Source: Caenorhabditis remanei
Lineage: Eukaryota > Nematoda > Chromadorea > Rhabditida > Rhabditidae
DNA length: 64,000 nt
NCBI RefSeq assembly: GCF_010183535.1
Contig: NC_071333.1
Coordinates: 8,368,587 to 8,432,586 of the forward strand
Direction of reading: 5' to 3'
Below are positions 36,463 to 51,400 of the stretch, one piece after another. Position 1 is the first letter of the stretch. Each line of letters opens with the position of its first letter. The notes under the pieces are model-generated. The model was given only the letters and a program-made list of their open reading frames with translations, was not told where the DNA came from and searched no databases. Both the position numbers and the translations under genes were made by a program.

Positions 36463-39400
36463 ATGGGCACAAATGGAGGAGTTACTGCGGCAGGGTCAAT
36501 GGAAATTGAAACTAATGAAAATCCAGAGAAGGTGGCAGAGCCCGTCGTTAGGCGAAAACGAGTGACTCGCAGAGTAAGTTCATTGTCTGTTTTCTAATTA
36601 TATTGTTTGAAAAGTAGATAGTTGAATTTGAACACTTGTAGAAAGTGGGTATGAGTAATAGCTCTCTCCGTGATGTTATCAGTTCCAAGGTACAGTACCT
36701 ATAAAATTTCAAATGGAATGGGGTTTAAACCAATTATGTGAAGGTATAATCACCATAATTAGAAACTTTCAAACACAGATTGCACTTCCGGGTCATATTC
36801 AATTTTCATTAAAAGTAACTGGTTTAACTCAGCCCATTACTAGTAACCGTACTCCTGTACCCAATAGACGTCTTCCGATTTGTGACTTGTTTTCGAGAAA
36901 TTACTTGGGTTTCGCGAACTTTGACTTTCGGGAACTTTGGCGACGAAACGAATACTACGATACCGTGTCCAAAACTGTTCGATTTGTTGCGATAAGCGTT
37001 GAATTCGGCAGTGACTTTCTGAGAACAAAAAGGGAGAATCAGTCATATTCTTATCATCGCGATTCGTGCGTTTTCTATCTTTTGTGTAACCCGTACCTCC
37101 CCATCGTCAATTATCAGCCACCCACAGTTCTTTCTCCCCTATTCATTTTTCCCTCGTTAAAAGTGCATCTAGGGGGAGTTAAAAACTGTTTTAACCCTGC
37201 CTCCGCGCAGGGTGAAACATCATCATCGGCTATCGCTATGAACAGCCAAGAAGGACTAGATCATTGCAAAGCAATTGCTACCATACTGGCTTCTTCTGGC
37301 TTTACCTGGCCTGCCGAGCTGTTTAAGACGTTCCAAAATTATCCCTACCCCATTCCACCTTACTATCCTGCTATTCCGTTTGAAACACCAGTTCAAACTC
37401 CTAGTACACCGGATTCACCGCTCAGTTTAATTGACGTCGTAAAAGTAGACGAAACTGAGAACAAAAAGAAAGTAGGATTTTGATTTCTATTTAGTTATAT
37501 TCAAACCACTAATTATGTTTTTTCAGCGACACAGAAGGATACACAGCAAAAATAACTGCCTGACACCTCCGAACAGCGATGACGACGTTAGTTTGTTATT
37601 ATTTTTTCTCAATCAGGTTAGATAATTATAACTTCACAACCATTGCACATCTGATTTTCGAGATTTATTCACCCATATCGTAGATATGTTTTGATATTGT
37701 TCTAGTGGTCATACTGTAACTCTCATTGTGATTTGTGGCTGTGGTGCACAAATTGATTGATTTTAATCCAACCATCTCTCGACTTCAATATCCGGACTCT
37801 GCAAGACTCTTGATCTATTTCTCTTCATTTGTTCCACATTCTTTGACGAAGATCCGTGCGTATGTTTTGAGCAGCGATAAACTCACGCCATTTCTTCTCC
37901 ACCGCCCGCAAGTTGTTTAGAAGTGAAGATAGAAGAAGAAAAAGAAGAACTGATGTTCTGGAGTGTGATGCGCTTTTAACGTTTTAAACTGCAGTGGGCA
38001 GAGTGAAGCGTGGGGGTCGCGAAAATGTTTTTCATCAAAAATAAAAAGAAGATTGAGACTGGGGGTGAAATGGGGATACTGTAGATTAAAGGTGGCATTG
38101 AGTTTCACGGATAGGTTTTCTCTATTGGAGATTGATAAATGGAGGTTCTCGAGTTGAATTAATCCGAGAGTTGAATAGTTGAATTAGGGCACAACCTGGA
38201 ACGTGCAGAATCTTGTTCTTTTCGTGCTCTCATCGAGTACTAGGTAATATCGAGTACTATGGAATACCGTGTTTCATATTCTAATCTGGAAGATTCGTTT
38301 CCCATTTGAAACGTAGCAATGAATGATTATTTTAATGATATATAACTTTTATACAGCATGAAATATGTTCATGCTGCTCATTCACTGCCTTCAGCTGCTC
38401 ATCCACAGTCAAGTTTTCTTTCTAGTCCATTAGCACATAGTATGTCTGAAATTGACTAAGATCATCTCACATTCTCTTTCAGAGTATTTATATGTCCCAG
38501 TAGTGCGACATTTGAAAGGGTCATCTCATTATTTTTGGTTTGAAATAGTTGCGAAAGAAGGTTCTAATCGACTCGAAGCAGAAGAAGTGAAAGTGCTGAA
38601 AGGTCATTCAGAAGAATAGTTCGAAACTAACGATGGGGTGGCATTCGGTGTATCTAATAAGGAACAAACAATTTTCTAAACGCATTTTCAAACTCATACG
38701 TCACAAGGTCAGTGTGGTCGATTTCAGTTTATCTGGAAAGTCCAACTCGGCCCGATTTGCAAAATCAGACCCATCGTCAATCATCATCACCATCAACCTT
38801 GGCGATCGCGATTTAATCGTTATCAAACCAGTTCGGAACGGCGGGTTACGGTAATTTGTTGCGGTTTTCAATCGGAAGATACACATAAGTGCTCACCCTT
38901 AGGAACTATCAAATTCGTTTCCTTTTTTGGCCGTTCCAAGGTCAAACGTTCATCACGCACAACCGCATAGATAGACACGAAAGTGTTTTTCTACTGTTGC
39001 GTTGTTGTTGTTCGGCCCCGATTTTTTAAGTGTGCGTTCCATATTACCGCAAAAACTACGGACACTAGGGACAACGCCTCCCACTTCGTTCCCAATTATT
39101 CGGAAAACAACAATGAAGTGCTTTGTATTTGACTGCTAATGATACTATCTTATTCGACTTGTTAATACAGTACCAAATGGATACGATGGCTCTGGAAGCA
39201 AATGTGGCGGCACTCTCAAAATTTATGACGTTCGACAAGATGCTTGCGGCATTACGGGTGAGTGAATGGTTGAGAACATCAAGTAGGAGACTATATTGTG
39301 CAGTGGGAAAAACGATCTGTATAACATGGGTAATTGAACCAAAAATCATGTTCCCGATAATATTTATAGCAGTGGTAAAAGTTCAAATGTTCCGTTACAT

Positions 39401-42400
39401 CTCAAATTCTCAGGAGTTTTGTCTGGTTGTTTGTATTATATGTCATATGAGAAGTTTGCAATTCTCAAAATCGAAATTAACAGCTCACTAATAACATATA
39501 TTGGTCTTCTGTTTCACATGATATAAGCTCCTTTCGATTAGATTGTTCTCTTCGACTAACTATGCAATTTTAAGTCAGCTGAGAAGTATTTTTAACTTGC
39601 TTTAACTTTCCATCTTTCATTTACTACTTTAAATCCACATCTCTTATTCCTTGTACTGCATGGTACTGTAGGATTGACGTTGAATAATTTCGACAAGTAG
39701 GGAGATGAGATTCGAACGATGTTTGCCTCGACCTACATATAGGTTATTGTAAGTAGCGCGCTAGGCCTTTTCCAGTTTTCGGAACATCGAACAGAAATTG
39801 AGAGACAGGAACTCTATTCCGAAATGTTGCGATCGACCTTGTTTTTTCCTTCTCTTCAACGCTTTGCCTGTTGTCGTCGGCGCCGTCGCCGTCGCGCAAT
39901 CTGAACCAAATCGGCGCTGGGGGTGGCCGCCAGAGCGATAGAATGCGATGAGAGATACTATGCGTTCTTAATGCGAACGTGACGACAAACCACCGTCGAA
40001 GACGACCCACAGAAGGTACTTCAGAACGAAAATAAAGTAGAAAAAGGAGAAAAAGAGAAATTGACGACGGTGACCGCAGTTCCATCAACTATAGGTCCGC
40101 CGCGCCCTTCATCTTTCGAGACAATCTCGAAACCTCGTAAAGAAAATGTATCGTTCTGGTTTTTGCTTCAATTTCAAAATTGATGATCTTTGGTAACACG
40201 GAACGGTACCGTGTTGGGAATGGCAACATTCTCTATCAAGGACTCAGACGAAAAAGGAAAATGCACAATTTTGACATAAGTGACAGAAAACAAAAAATAG
40301 GGTTGAAGTCATTGGGGAATAAATTTACAGCTTGGCTGATACAATGTATATAAATAATTACTTAAGTCAACAGAACACTTTTAGTAATACGTTTTTGGAG
40401 AAATCAAAGAACTGAATCGTTCCAATTTTGGAAAAAAACTGAATAAAACTCGAAATTGGCGCACCTGAAATTGACCACCCACGACGACAAAAAAAGACTG
40501 GCCTGTGAGGAGGTGAAATAAAACGTTTGAGGAGACTGTAGCCCTAATAACAAAGTTATCAGAAATTCCTTCGGAGGAGAATCTATAAAACTAGCTAGAG
40601 TGTCACAAAAAGACGCTATTTTTTCCATTTTTTTCTATTTCGTTCCCTTTCCAGTCTGACGGTTCTGAAATTGAAAACTTCACACCTTTCTTTATCAATT
40701 CTCGGGGCAACAACAGTCACAACGTCATTTGTTTTCTAGCTACTTCTGAAAAGTAGAACTTATCAGAAGTCGCTGACAGTTTGACTTACTTTTTGAGTTA
40801 TGTACGTTACTATATGGTAATAAATATAGTAATAAATATAAGTTTTTTTAATTCACAAATTTCCGACATAACGTCATCTGAGCCGTTTCTGATTGGTTCT
40901 TCTGGGAACTCTCGGGAAACTCTTCAGGACATGTTCTCTTTCCCTCCTCTAATCAAATCAGACAACTTTTTTGCGTGAGAAATATGAAATATCTCAACCT
41001 CTTGACATTCTATATTTTGATTTTCTATAACAGTCGAGCTGCGATTGTCTAGCTCCTTCTCAAGGGATCTTCTAGTATTTGTTTTTTTTTTGTCTGTTCA
41101 ATTACCATATCCCATTATTCACTGTAGACATTAAAAACAATCAAAGAGACAATGTCTTATGAAGAGCCGCTGAAAGCTCTTCACTGTGCTGTCGACTCGA
41201 TGAGTCTACCACTTTGACTGTTCCGGGTAAAAACAGACTTGTTTTCGCACCGACGCATTTTCGAAATCTTGGTAAAAACAGTATTTTTCTAGAAGGAACA
41301 TGTCATTTTGTGTCTCTTCCACTCTCCAACAGCACACGCTTTTCTCCTTTCAATTTTTGAATCCGGAACCAAATAAAAGCCTATATTTCTAATGACATAC
41401 AACGTTTCAAAGCTTGAAATGACCTCTAACGAGATATCACGTGGTTGGTTCCCATGTTTTTTTCGCAAATAAAAAATTCAAAAGGAATGAATGTCCCTTT
41501 TGAAAAAGTCTAGACATAATAAAAACTGAAAGTGTTCTGATTTTTGTTACACTAGCCCTCTATTTCTCGATCTAAAAAACTGAGATGTTAGTAACACCTG
41601 CAACTTCCTCGTCAATCATCTTTCGATATGGAAAACATTTCTGCCATTTTTCTGGAATTCAACTGTTATTTGTTTCCGCTTGACAAACAGAACATTGAGA
41701 AATGGAGCATTGAAAAAAGAGAAAAAGAAGATGATGAAAATCATCTAAAAAACATATCTGGTGCTGTTTCTCACTTTATTTCTCTGTTTATTTTATCAAT
41801 TCTCTATTGATTCCAAAGATTTTTCTTTGAACAGAATCCATATCTTTCTCAAAACTATACTAGTAACTAAAAAATGTTGCGATCGCAAACCAACGTCCAA
41901 TATTAGCTATCGTTTTGAAGAATAATTAGTTGTCATCTCGACGGAAGGGCATCTTCATTTTTTCTTTGATGTTCGCGCCAAAAAATCATCTTTCTTACGA
42001 AAAAATTGTTATTTAGAAAGAAGTGATAAATTGCAACTTATAGACAGTTTTTGTCCATTCTCATCTCTTTTTTGACCGTTATTACAATTTGTCTGTCCAT
42101 CGACTAATAAGCAGCAATAAATTTAGTAGGCGTATCCATTGGTTCGCAACATATACCAGTCCATGAGAATGTCAGTTTAGAAGTTCAAGCTCTGCGAATC
42201 TTTTTCCTTGCATTTTCTTTTGTCTAGCCGACGACTGATCAACCACTACGCGTTCTAAGAAAATTCCTAGACATTGCAATCCAAAGTCTGTAATTAAAGT
42301 TTGCTCGCGTAGATAGACAATCGTGATGTGCTCAACCGGTAATCACTCATCAAACCACATCCAGGTTACATGTTTTAGTTGATCTGATGTATAAGTTTTA

Positions 42401-45400
42401 ATTGCTTATTTTTGGAAGTCCTATTATTTAAGCCACTCAAAAGTACTTAGCAACAAGCAGTTAGAAGAAAACTCTACACAAGAATCGAAACTAATGGTAG
42501 GTTTCTTTATAAAGAATATAAAACACCTGTGTGTTGTATTCACCGTTCCCGAAACATTGTATTTTAAATTTCTTGTGAATTCCAATGTTTTGAACACGAA
42601 AAAATGTAGAAACTAAGGGATTGAAGCTACCGTAGTCCTTTTGCCATTTTTCTTCCGAACAAAATGAAAAACATCACATCTTGAGAAAGACACCGAAAGA
42701 AATATGTTCTACTTGAACGAGTTCGGCTCATCACGAATGTAATAAATTATTTTCCGTTCCAATGCTCTCTTTTTCCTCCAATGTCCTTTTTAACTCGCTC
42801 CTCATACCCTTCATCTCTTATTTTGTGTTCCTTCAGCATATCAAACAAGTACAAGTATTTTGCAATAATGTACTCGCCACAATGTGGATCATCGTCTTTC
42901 AATGGTGATTATATGGACGGATTCTACCGTCCAGATGAGGAACCTGATAAAATTTTCCGGGTGTTCCAACATGGGTACTCAAGTGATGAGGAGGAAAGAG
43001 AAGAAATTTACGAGAACTTGCGGACACTTTATGGCACACAACCTTCTAACCGAAGAGAAATGTCAAAGCCTCCCGAGGGGAGTAGACCTGCGTCACCAAT
43101 GAACATTCGCGAACCTACGCCCATGTCTGATGATGAGTTTTTGAAAATCATTGAATATGCTGAAAAATCATCATCAAAATCAATCGAATCATCTACGCAG
43201 TCTACAATTTCAAGATCTGAAATTTGTTCACCTGAGTCAAATTTGGAGAATATTCCATGGGAACCAACCGACAATCCTCCTAGAACACTGGATCCCATAC
43301 CAGAGAAACCTCCTTTCAACTATGAAGCACCAAAACCTGGTAATGGAATGTTCACACCTACAATGCACTCCCCACTCCCACCTTCCCATACTAACCAGCC
43401 CGCCACCGACTGCTACAATAACTATCACAATGCACCTGCCTCTTCTACATATTCATGGGACGGCTATGACCAGTTTCAGAACCAGAACTCCTTTCAGTTT
43501 GTAAGTTCATTTTGTTGTGTTTGGTTTGTGTGAATGTCGCTGAAAAAAGGGAAAGAGGGTGGTTGGAAGTTACTCCACAGACATTGAATAATTCAATAGA
43601 AGCACTAGAACAGGAGTGAAAAACAGGGCCAGGGTAGGGCAGGAAGAAAAAACAACGAACACAGTAGGGAAAACCAAAAATCATGAGATGACCTTTTCAA
43701 TTTGTCTGTTTTATGTTTTGTCCATTACAATACTTTTAAATTGATCAAAAAAGTGTCGGTGATTGACTGAAGTTTCAATTTAGTGAAACTCAACCTAAAT
43801 ATGTCATACTAAATATCTCAGCAAGTTCCATTTCCAGTTTCAACTGTTCTCTAATCATATCATAATTCTCAATTCGAGATTTTCCATTTTCTGTTACAAA
43901 GCAAATCGAAAAAATCTTCACACTTTGATTGCAATTGCCTACCCATTAATTCTCTGGTACCAAGGTTATCTTCGGGGAACAAATGATAAAACTTTCTTCT
44001 AACACTTACCAGTATGTTCAACTATGGCCACACCGACCGTTCTTATCCTATTGTTCTTAAGACCGCCGCATTCGGCGCCGCGCCTTCTTATCCAACTTCG
44101 AGAACTAAATCCCGATACACTCACCTTAGAGGAAACGAAAAAAGGAGATCTTCTACAGCGATAGAATTGAATCGAACGTCGTTCTACTTTTCGGTCGTTC
44201 ATTACCTCTTACCACCAGCGTAGCATCACACATATTTTGATGACGACGACGTCGGACGACACAATTTTTTATTGTCGTCTCTATATATACACTATTTATA
44301 CACATAGTTCGGTTTTTGTAAGAAGAATTTTTTCTCTACTGCCATGTGTCTGCACTGCCGACTTAGACTGAAAAATGCGTGTGTTCGTGTTTTGTTTTGT
44401 TTTTATCTCATTTTGACACACCTGTTTTTGTTCCTCTTTCCGATTTAATTTGCACTGCCAATTCACATCAAGTGTCGCATTGTTCAACTTTGAAAAGTTG
44501 AAAAATGGAACAATGACGTCTAGTACCTTATTTATTTTTTATCCTGAAAGATGCTGCGTTTTATTTTTACTGTGTCTTTCAAAATCTCTAGAAATTTGTT
44601 TAGTGTCCGCACTCCGAAAAATGAACAACAGTACTCTCGAAAATGAGTCTTCCCAATTCCATTTTCTAAAAAGCATCATTGAGTCTATGCTCACATTTTG
44701 ACATCGTTCCAAACTAAATCTTCCCTTTTACTACCACTCAGCCGTAACAAACTTTCGCTTTCAACTTGATTTTCAATCTTCTGTCCATCACGGTGTGGGT
44801 GTCGTTTAATCTTTTTTGGTAATTGTTCATGTAAGATTTCAAACGCAGATAGTACATTTACACTACCTTATCAAGATTCCACAGGTTCCCTATTCGAGAA
44901 CGCGTCTTCACAATTTCGAAATTTTTACAACAATGCAACTTTCTGATGACTCTTCAAAGTTTCTACTGATTAATCGTGTTCTCTTTCAAACATGGAATAC
45001 AATCTTATCATCACTATTTACTTTGTTTTTCATCGTCACCACCGATACTTTTTTTGTTATGCTGAAATTATGTCGGAAAGAGTAACATTTATTCTGGAAC
45101 AGACTAATTCGCAATTCTTATCGTGAACTGCTTACTGACTTAGCAACGAGTGTCAATTCTGGGCAAAATACATGTTTTCGCCGTGCACATTCGTATTCCT
45201 TGCCTTAATTCTTGTGTTATATCGTCGTTCAATTATTCTGAATTCATGGAATATAAATACCAGGAAATTGTGTTTTTTAGAAGACTACAGCTTGTTCACA
45301 ATGTATTTGAATTAAGCTACTGTATGACTAAAAGGACAAAACCGGAAGTTCTGAAATGTTTCGAAAATGTACTTAGCCAGATGGACATACCGGAACTGTT

Positions 45401-48400
45401 CTCAAATATGACGTTATCAAAAACACAAGTTAAATGAGTAGAGGAAGAATAACGTCATCTGTTTTTATTCAGAGATGACTTGATGATGTTCCACCTAGAG
45501 TTCTAGACTGACTCATAGGCATTCCCCCTAATAACGTATTCAGAGAACACTGAGCCGACTAGAACAGCTTCTATAGTCTGGAAAAAATACTCGAAAAAAA
45601 AAGAAGACGTTTCTTTCTGTTGTTGTTCTCGTTCGGCCCCGAGTGCCAATCAAAAGAAACCCCCTTTTCTTCTGAAAGAGCACTGACAAAAGCTCATGCC
45701 GAGCACAGCTCTCCTCGAGACGAACGACGACGAACGAACGACAAAGACGACGGGGGAAAAGAGGACGGGGCTGAAAACGAAAACAACTTCGCAAAATAGT
45801 CCGCTGGTTCAGCTCGCAACCACATACACAAGTGGAGAGGGACCCATCTTCTTGTTCCTCAGACTTCTTTTTCACAAAACAGCAGCACCAGCAGACGTCA
45901 GTTGACCTGAGAACAGACCTCCAGACTTTCGGGAGCCTCACTTTTTATCCCATTCTCTCTTAAACCATTAGTATCATTTTCCAAGTGTCTCTCTATCTTA
46001 TTCCATCTAAATCCCCACTTTTCAATCTCTTAGCTATTCTACTCGTTGAGTCTGAAATAGGTAGTTCTGTTAATTACAACTCGTCTAGTCTTACTTCTAA
46101 AAGTGCACATCTGAAATTCTGCCACCGTTGACTCCCTATAGTACTCCAACTAAAATAGTTTCCCGCCGCTAGTCCAACCAGTTTCAGTTCTCCCACATGT
46201 GATGTTCTCAGTTTACCAAGTTGCGAACATATATTTGATAGGGCTGGAAAAAACTGAACGCATGGAGACATAGGCAACGAGTATTTTTCGCCAAAGCACC
46301 ATCCAATAGTATGACTGCGTTCTCCCCGATCCATGTAGTCTATTCGACTGTTTTTGCCGTGTGCACTGCCGTCCGTCGTTGTTGATGTTTTTCGTTCATG
46401 GCACTCGCTTCTTCCGAGCTTCCTCCCTCATGGTTATGTGCTACTACCGCCCAGTCTTTTTTTACTTTTTGTATGTGACTGCCTTGTCGACCTCGAAGTT
46501 CACACGATCTAGTGACCCAGTGTCCAACTGTGGAGAGTAACTGAAATGGGGGTCATTTTGAAACGGAGAATGAGATGCAGCTGATGAAACACATCCTGTA
46601 ACACGAAATTGACTCAAGCTTTCAGAAAGTGCAAGTCTGGAATTATAAATTAAAATAAATATTCTTATAATCTGATCACACAATCTCTCGCTTCTACATC
46701 TACAATCGAAAACTTATGATTCCTCATTAGCTAAAATTTCAGAAAGGTGAAAATATACAACAGTGATTTTTGGGTGTGGTACCAAAACAAAATTTTCTGT
46801 GCTTTGGCTAATTGTGCTTCTGATAAGTTTTGGTCTAAAAATCTAGAAAACAAAAAAACCACCTTCACCACCTTCTTCTTTTTAACTTTCTGATCCTACT
46901 CCAACCTACACCTGTAGAAACTGACTGAAAAAAAAGAAAAATATATCACTCAATTTCCACGCACCTTGTTTTTCTTTCTTTTTTGTCTATGGCTCAGTGT
47001 GCCGAGTGAAAGCTGTCTAGTTTTTTGTTCTCATTCTCTCTCATGGGGGAGCACCTACAGTAGTACTTTAACAGGACGATTGTTTACCGTTGTTCTCCAC
47101 AAAAAATTTCGCCACCTACAGTCTTTATGTACTCTGTATTATTGCTAGTCTCTGTTTTTTACGACGTCTTCATTTTTTCTGTCCTTTCTTTTTGTCCATC
47201 TTTGTCTCTTCTTCTACTTTATTTCCTTTTAGTGTTCTTCATCCGTCCGTCGTGCTCAGACTAACACGGTATCGAAATATTTTAATTAAGACATCGCGGC
47301 TCTTTTTGCTGCTATCTTTCTATTATTCTGAAAACATCGACATTATTTGGAAATTTTCTGAAAAAAAGGAAACATAGCATGAAAACAGATGATCTAAACT
47401 TCTGAATCATAATTTTGAAGTCTGCATGCTGATCTTTCTTTTTTATTTATGCCAATATGCATCCGGGAGATTAATTTTTTGTGGCGAACGCAAAAAAATA
47501 TAAAAAATATTCGCTTCCCCTCTTATTCGACTTCGGTACCGCTATACTTCCTTCGTCACAGGAGAGCTTTCTTTGCTGGCGGCTTTTGGCTTCGGAGGGG
47601 AAAGCTGAAAAACAGGACACGCCTCTCGTTTCCAGTCGGATATTCACTTTTTTAGTCCGATAAGTTCGAGGTGTTCCTATCTTGATCTTATGAAGAATAC
47701 GACTATTTTTTGTGATGAAACCGAATATTATTTGTTTTTCCTTTTGAACATGTAGTCGTAGTTGATGCTATATCCGTAAATGAAGATTGTTAGTCGCGTT
47801 CCGAATGAAGACCCTTCATATTATTTTGTATATTTATCCATGATCTTTTTTCTGAAGCTCCCCATTTAACTTTTTATACGTTGATCTGTTTTTAGTGTTT
47901 GACAGCGACACTGTTTTGGTAGTGTCTGTTTCTGTCTACTTCCTGATTTGAAAATGTATTTTGAATCTCTGAAGTTTCAAGTACCTTTTATTAGTTATTT
48001 TTTAAAAGTTTTACAAAAGTACACGTTCCCTCAATATCACTTGTTTGTTGTTTCAAAATCAAAACAATTCGGTAGAAAATGCATAAATTGTTGTGTGAGA
48101 CTACGTGATTTAACTTTCGAAATTTTACCTTCTTCCATCCAGAAACTGAAAAAGGAAGTTGTTCTCTTCTAGTGTGAAACACGATCACTTTTTACCGTAT
48201 ACTTTGTTTTTGCTGCCCGCAAAGTGAATTGAACAAGATTAGAAAGAGAGAGTAACTGCGAAATAGTAGTCTTGGCAGTAGAGACGATGCCGCAAAATGG
48301 GGCGGTACTTTTGCCTGCAGTCCAGAGCCTACACCGGCCAATCGGAGTGCGACTCCCTCGTTCTCTTCCATTCTTCGTCACGTTAAAGATTCTAGGAGGG

Positions 48401-51400
48401 TTAGCCACCGAGAAAAACATACGGGTTGGTTGGAAAAAAGTGAACGTGGACTGAGGAGAGTACGAACTTCCAGCACCCCCCCCCCCCCATTGGGGGCGAT
48501 TATAGCCCCGGGACCTACGTCGAGGCTGAAAAACAGGGCAATAGACACAGCACCGAAAAAATAACTATGGAACGTATAGACAGAGACACCAACGCATACA
48601 TCGTTCTTTCGTCAGAAAAAAAGAGAGAAAGAAAAAATAAACGTCGGCCAAAAAAGAACTCGTGACCAACCAAGTTTCAACTTTAAGACTCCTCACCTCA
48701 TTAATCGTTGTTACGCACACTCCGCTGATCGAAATTTCAAAACATTACTGTTTCGATCGATTGAACTCTTATCTCTTGATTACATGTAGCTTTCTTTGTT
48801 TCCTTTTTGATGTTAGATTTCACAGATAATTCAAGTGTTACACTTTGTAAGCTCCTACTTACCGTTTGCGTATTTTTTACTATCAGTCGGTAATTGAATT
48901 CCTGACTTTTTGGCCGTTCTGAAAATCGGACATTTATAAACAACGTGGTTGAGTTTTGAGTTCAACTATGATGGTGCCAAAACAATAGAAATAGTCATTT
49001 TTTACAATTTTGTTTAGCAATTTAAAAAAACGTATTTGATGAAATGTGGGAACTTGGAATAACTTATTTTTCAACTTTTTGAAAATACATAGTTTTCAGT
49101 TTATTCCAAACAACATCCACTGAACAGCGCTTTTCTAAGTACTTACACCTCCATGTGATCTTTATAACCAGTGAGAATTTAGAGTTCCATGAGGCACTAA
49201 ATAAATATTTTGACTCTGTTTTGGATTGAAAAGTAAACAGTGTCTGATGTGACATTGAATAAACTCTTAAAATGAGAGCGCTAGAATTCGACCTTTTCTT
49301 GAGAAAAATAACGTTTTGAATTACGAGTTTGATTGGCGGTCGATACGCACTATCAGCTTTTTCTGACCGTTTTGAATGTCCTTTTAGACCGCTTTCTGAT
49401 AAGTCAAAATTCAGTTTCTTTTTCATCAATTTGACAGTTCGCCACTAATGAACTCTCTTAAAGTGCTTTTGGTCAATTTTGTCGAGGCTTGAAATAACTC
49501 AAAGCAATAACGTACAGAAGTATTACACATTTTTGTTATACTATATATATTTTTCAACATATCACCTTGTTGTTCATGTGTGCCGTTCTTTGGAATGGTT
49601 GTTCAGCACTCTATATGGATCTTGAATGTAAGCGTGTGCGTGTGCTCGGCGTCGCGCCTGAAGATATGAGAAAAACAAAACTTGTTTTGAGCACGAGCGA
49701 ACGACAACGACGACGGCGAGCTCGTCGATTGAGAATGTTACTGACGACGTTCGTTTCGTCTTTTTCTTCTTTTTTCTGCTATTTTTCAGTTTCTCCATCT
49801 GCCTTGCTGCTTCGTTTTCTAAATGAAAAAAAAAGAAAACAGAGAAGAAGAAGCAGTAACCAATAGAAATTTTTAAAAGAACAAACTCAGTTATGTTATA
49901 CTATTCAATAGGGCCGAGTAACGACTATCCCAAACAACTACTATATGCCTAAGTGTTCCAATTTGAGAAGTTTACTGTTAAAGTACACTGACGTACTTTG
50001 TTAGTGTATACGTGTTCCCCACGCAATTCATTTTTTGTTTTTCTTTCTTTGAATACATGGTTCCAATACTCGTTAGACGTTCTGGTAAAGTGCATTCTCA
50101 AGAACTTCACTCGAATGTAAACAGTTTTTCTATTATGAAGCTCAAGGGAAAACTGAAAATTATGCGAATATGAGGGAATGGGGATTTCTGATATCGTCAT
50201 TCTGAATCTTGGATGTTCAGTATTTTTGAGAGTTTTCGTAGGCAGAACACATTTTTGTTGCGAAATATTTCATCTCCGTTCATAAAGACATAGCAAGTTC
50301 CTGTTTTTACTAATTGCTTATTTCAACTTTGTACCAAAAGTACAACATGAACAAAATTTGCTTCCAGTTTCTGAACAGTGTCGTCAAAGATATAGGAATT
50401 TTGGAATTGCATTGACAATAGCTTTAGGCTTGATCATTTTGATTACATGAACTTTGATATTCATTCGTCCCAACTAGTTATACCTGAAACTGTTATGTCA
50501 AATTAGTTGGGTGCAATTCCCCAACAACTCTTCCTATGTGGTTGCCGTTACCGTAGAACTACACAAATATGTACTTTTGGGGAACTCTTAGACTGAAGAA
50601 CTCGTGCTCTGTATTCTCAGTATTAATCACATCCTTCCTGCCAGAGTCAGTCATTTTCAGTCAAAACAAGTGTAAGTCTCCTTCTCTCTTGTTACTTCTT
50701 CTCTTTCCTGTCTTTGAATAATTTTGCTCTCTGTTCATCTTTTCTGCGTTCGTTTTTTTCAACCCACGCTTTTCTTGTTTTTCACACGCGTTCTCCAGTC
50801 TTATTCTTCGCTTCCTATTTTTTTCTCTTCCTTCCATTATACTTACATACAATAACCTTCAGGGAGCCCAGGTTTCCTCGATGAACTGATTGTCTTCAAG
50901 CAGTTGAATGTGAACCGTTGTACCCTCTGGTGTCTAAATCATCTTCTCTCTACCTCAAAACTACCTCATTTTTTGTAACTTACCTCATTTATCTATCAAC
51001 AAATCAATCAAGAACAAGAACGGATCTACTCAAAACCAAACCTCAATACTTGTCTATAATTGTACATTCCTGAAATTGAAATTGAAATCGAATCAAGTCA
51101 TACCAAACTGAAAAACCAATCTACCTCTAACTTTTGATTCATCTCTTACTCCTCCCCATTTGCAATGGCGGACAATTTACTTTCTTCTCAAAACTATATT
51201 AACTGGACAATGCTGAATAAGTTTTATGGCAAGGTAAATTTTAAAAGTATATATTCATTTAGAGAGTGTAGCTTAGAAAATGTGCTGTATTCAAACCGCA
51301 CATCTTAGCACCCATAGTTTTCATCTCGTTCGTCTTCTACCTAAACCTAACGCTAAAGTACAAAAAGTTACAATTCTGCAAATTAAGTTTGGGTAATACT

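Noticed and set aside
39695..39770. tRNA-like B-box (GATTCGAAC on + strand)
   Set aside because: The flanking bases do not form the T stem, acceptor stem or a proper anticodon arm.
45540..45941. Arg/Cys-rich ORFs on both strands
   Set aside because: Composition reflects a CpG- and purine-rich patch; neither has a supported acceptor, family or signal peptide. A phase-0 GTCAGT donor exists on the + strand but is weak.
49567..49866. Possible further daf-12 first exon at 49.6 kb
   Set aside because: The GTAAGC donor leaves phase 1, which does not fit exon 3.
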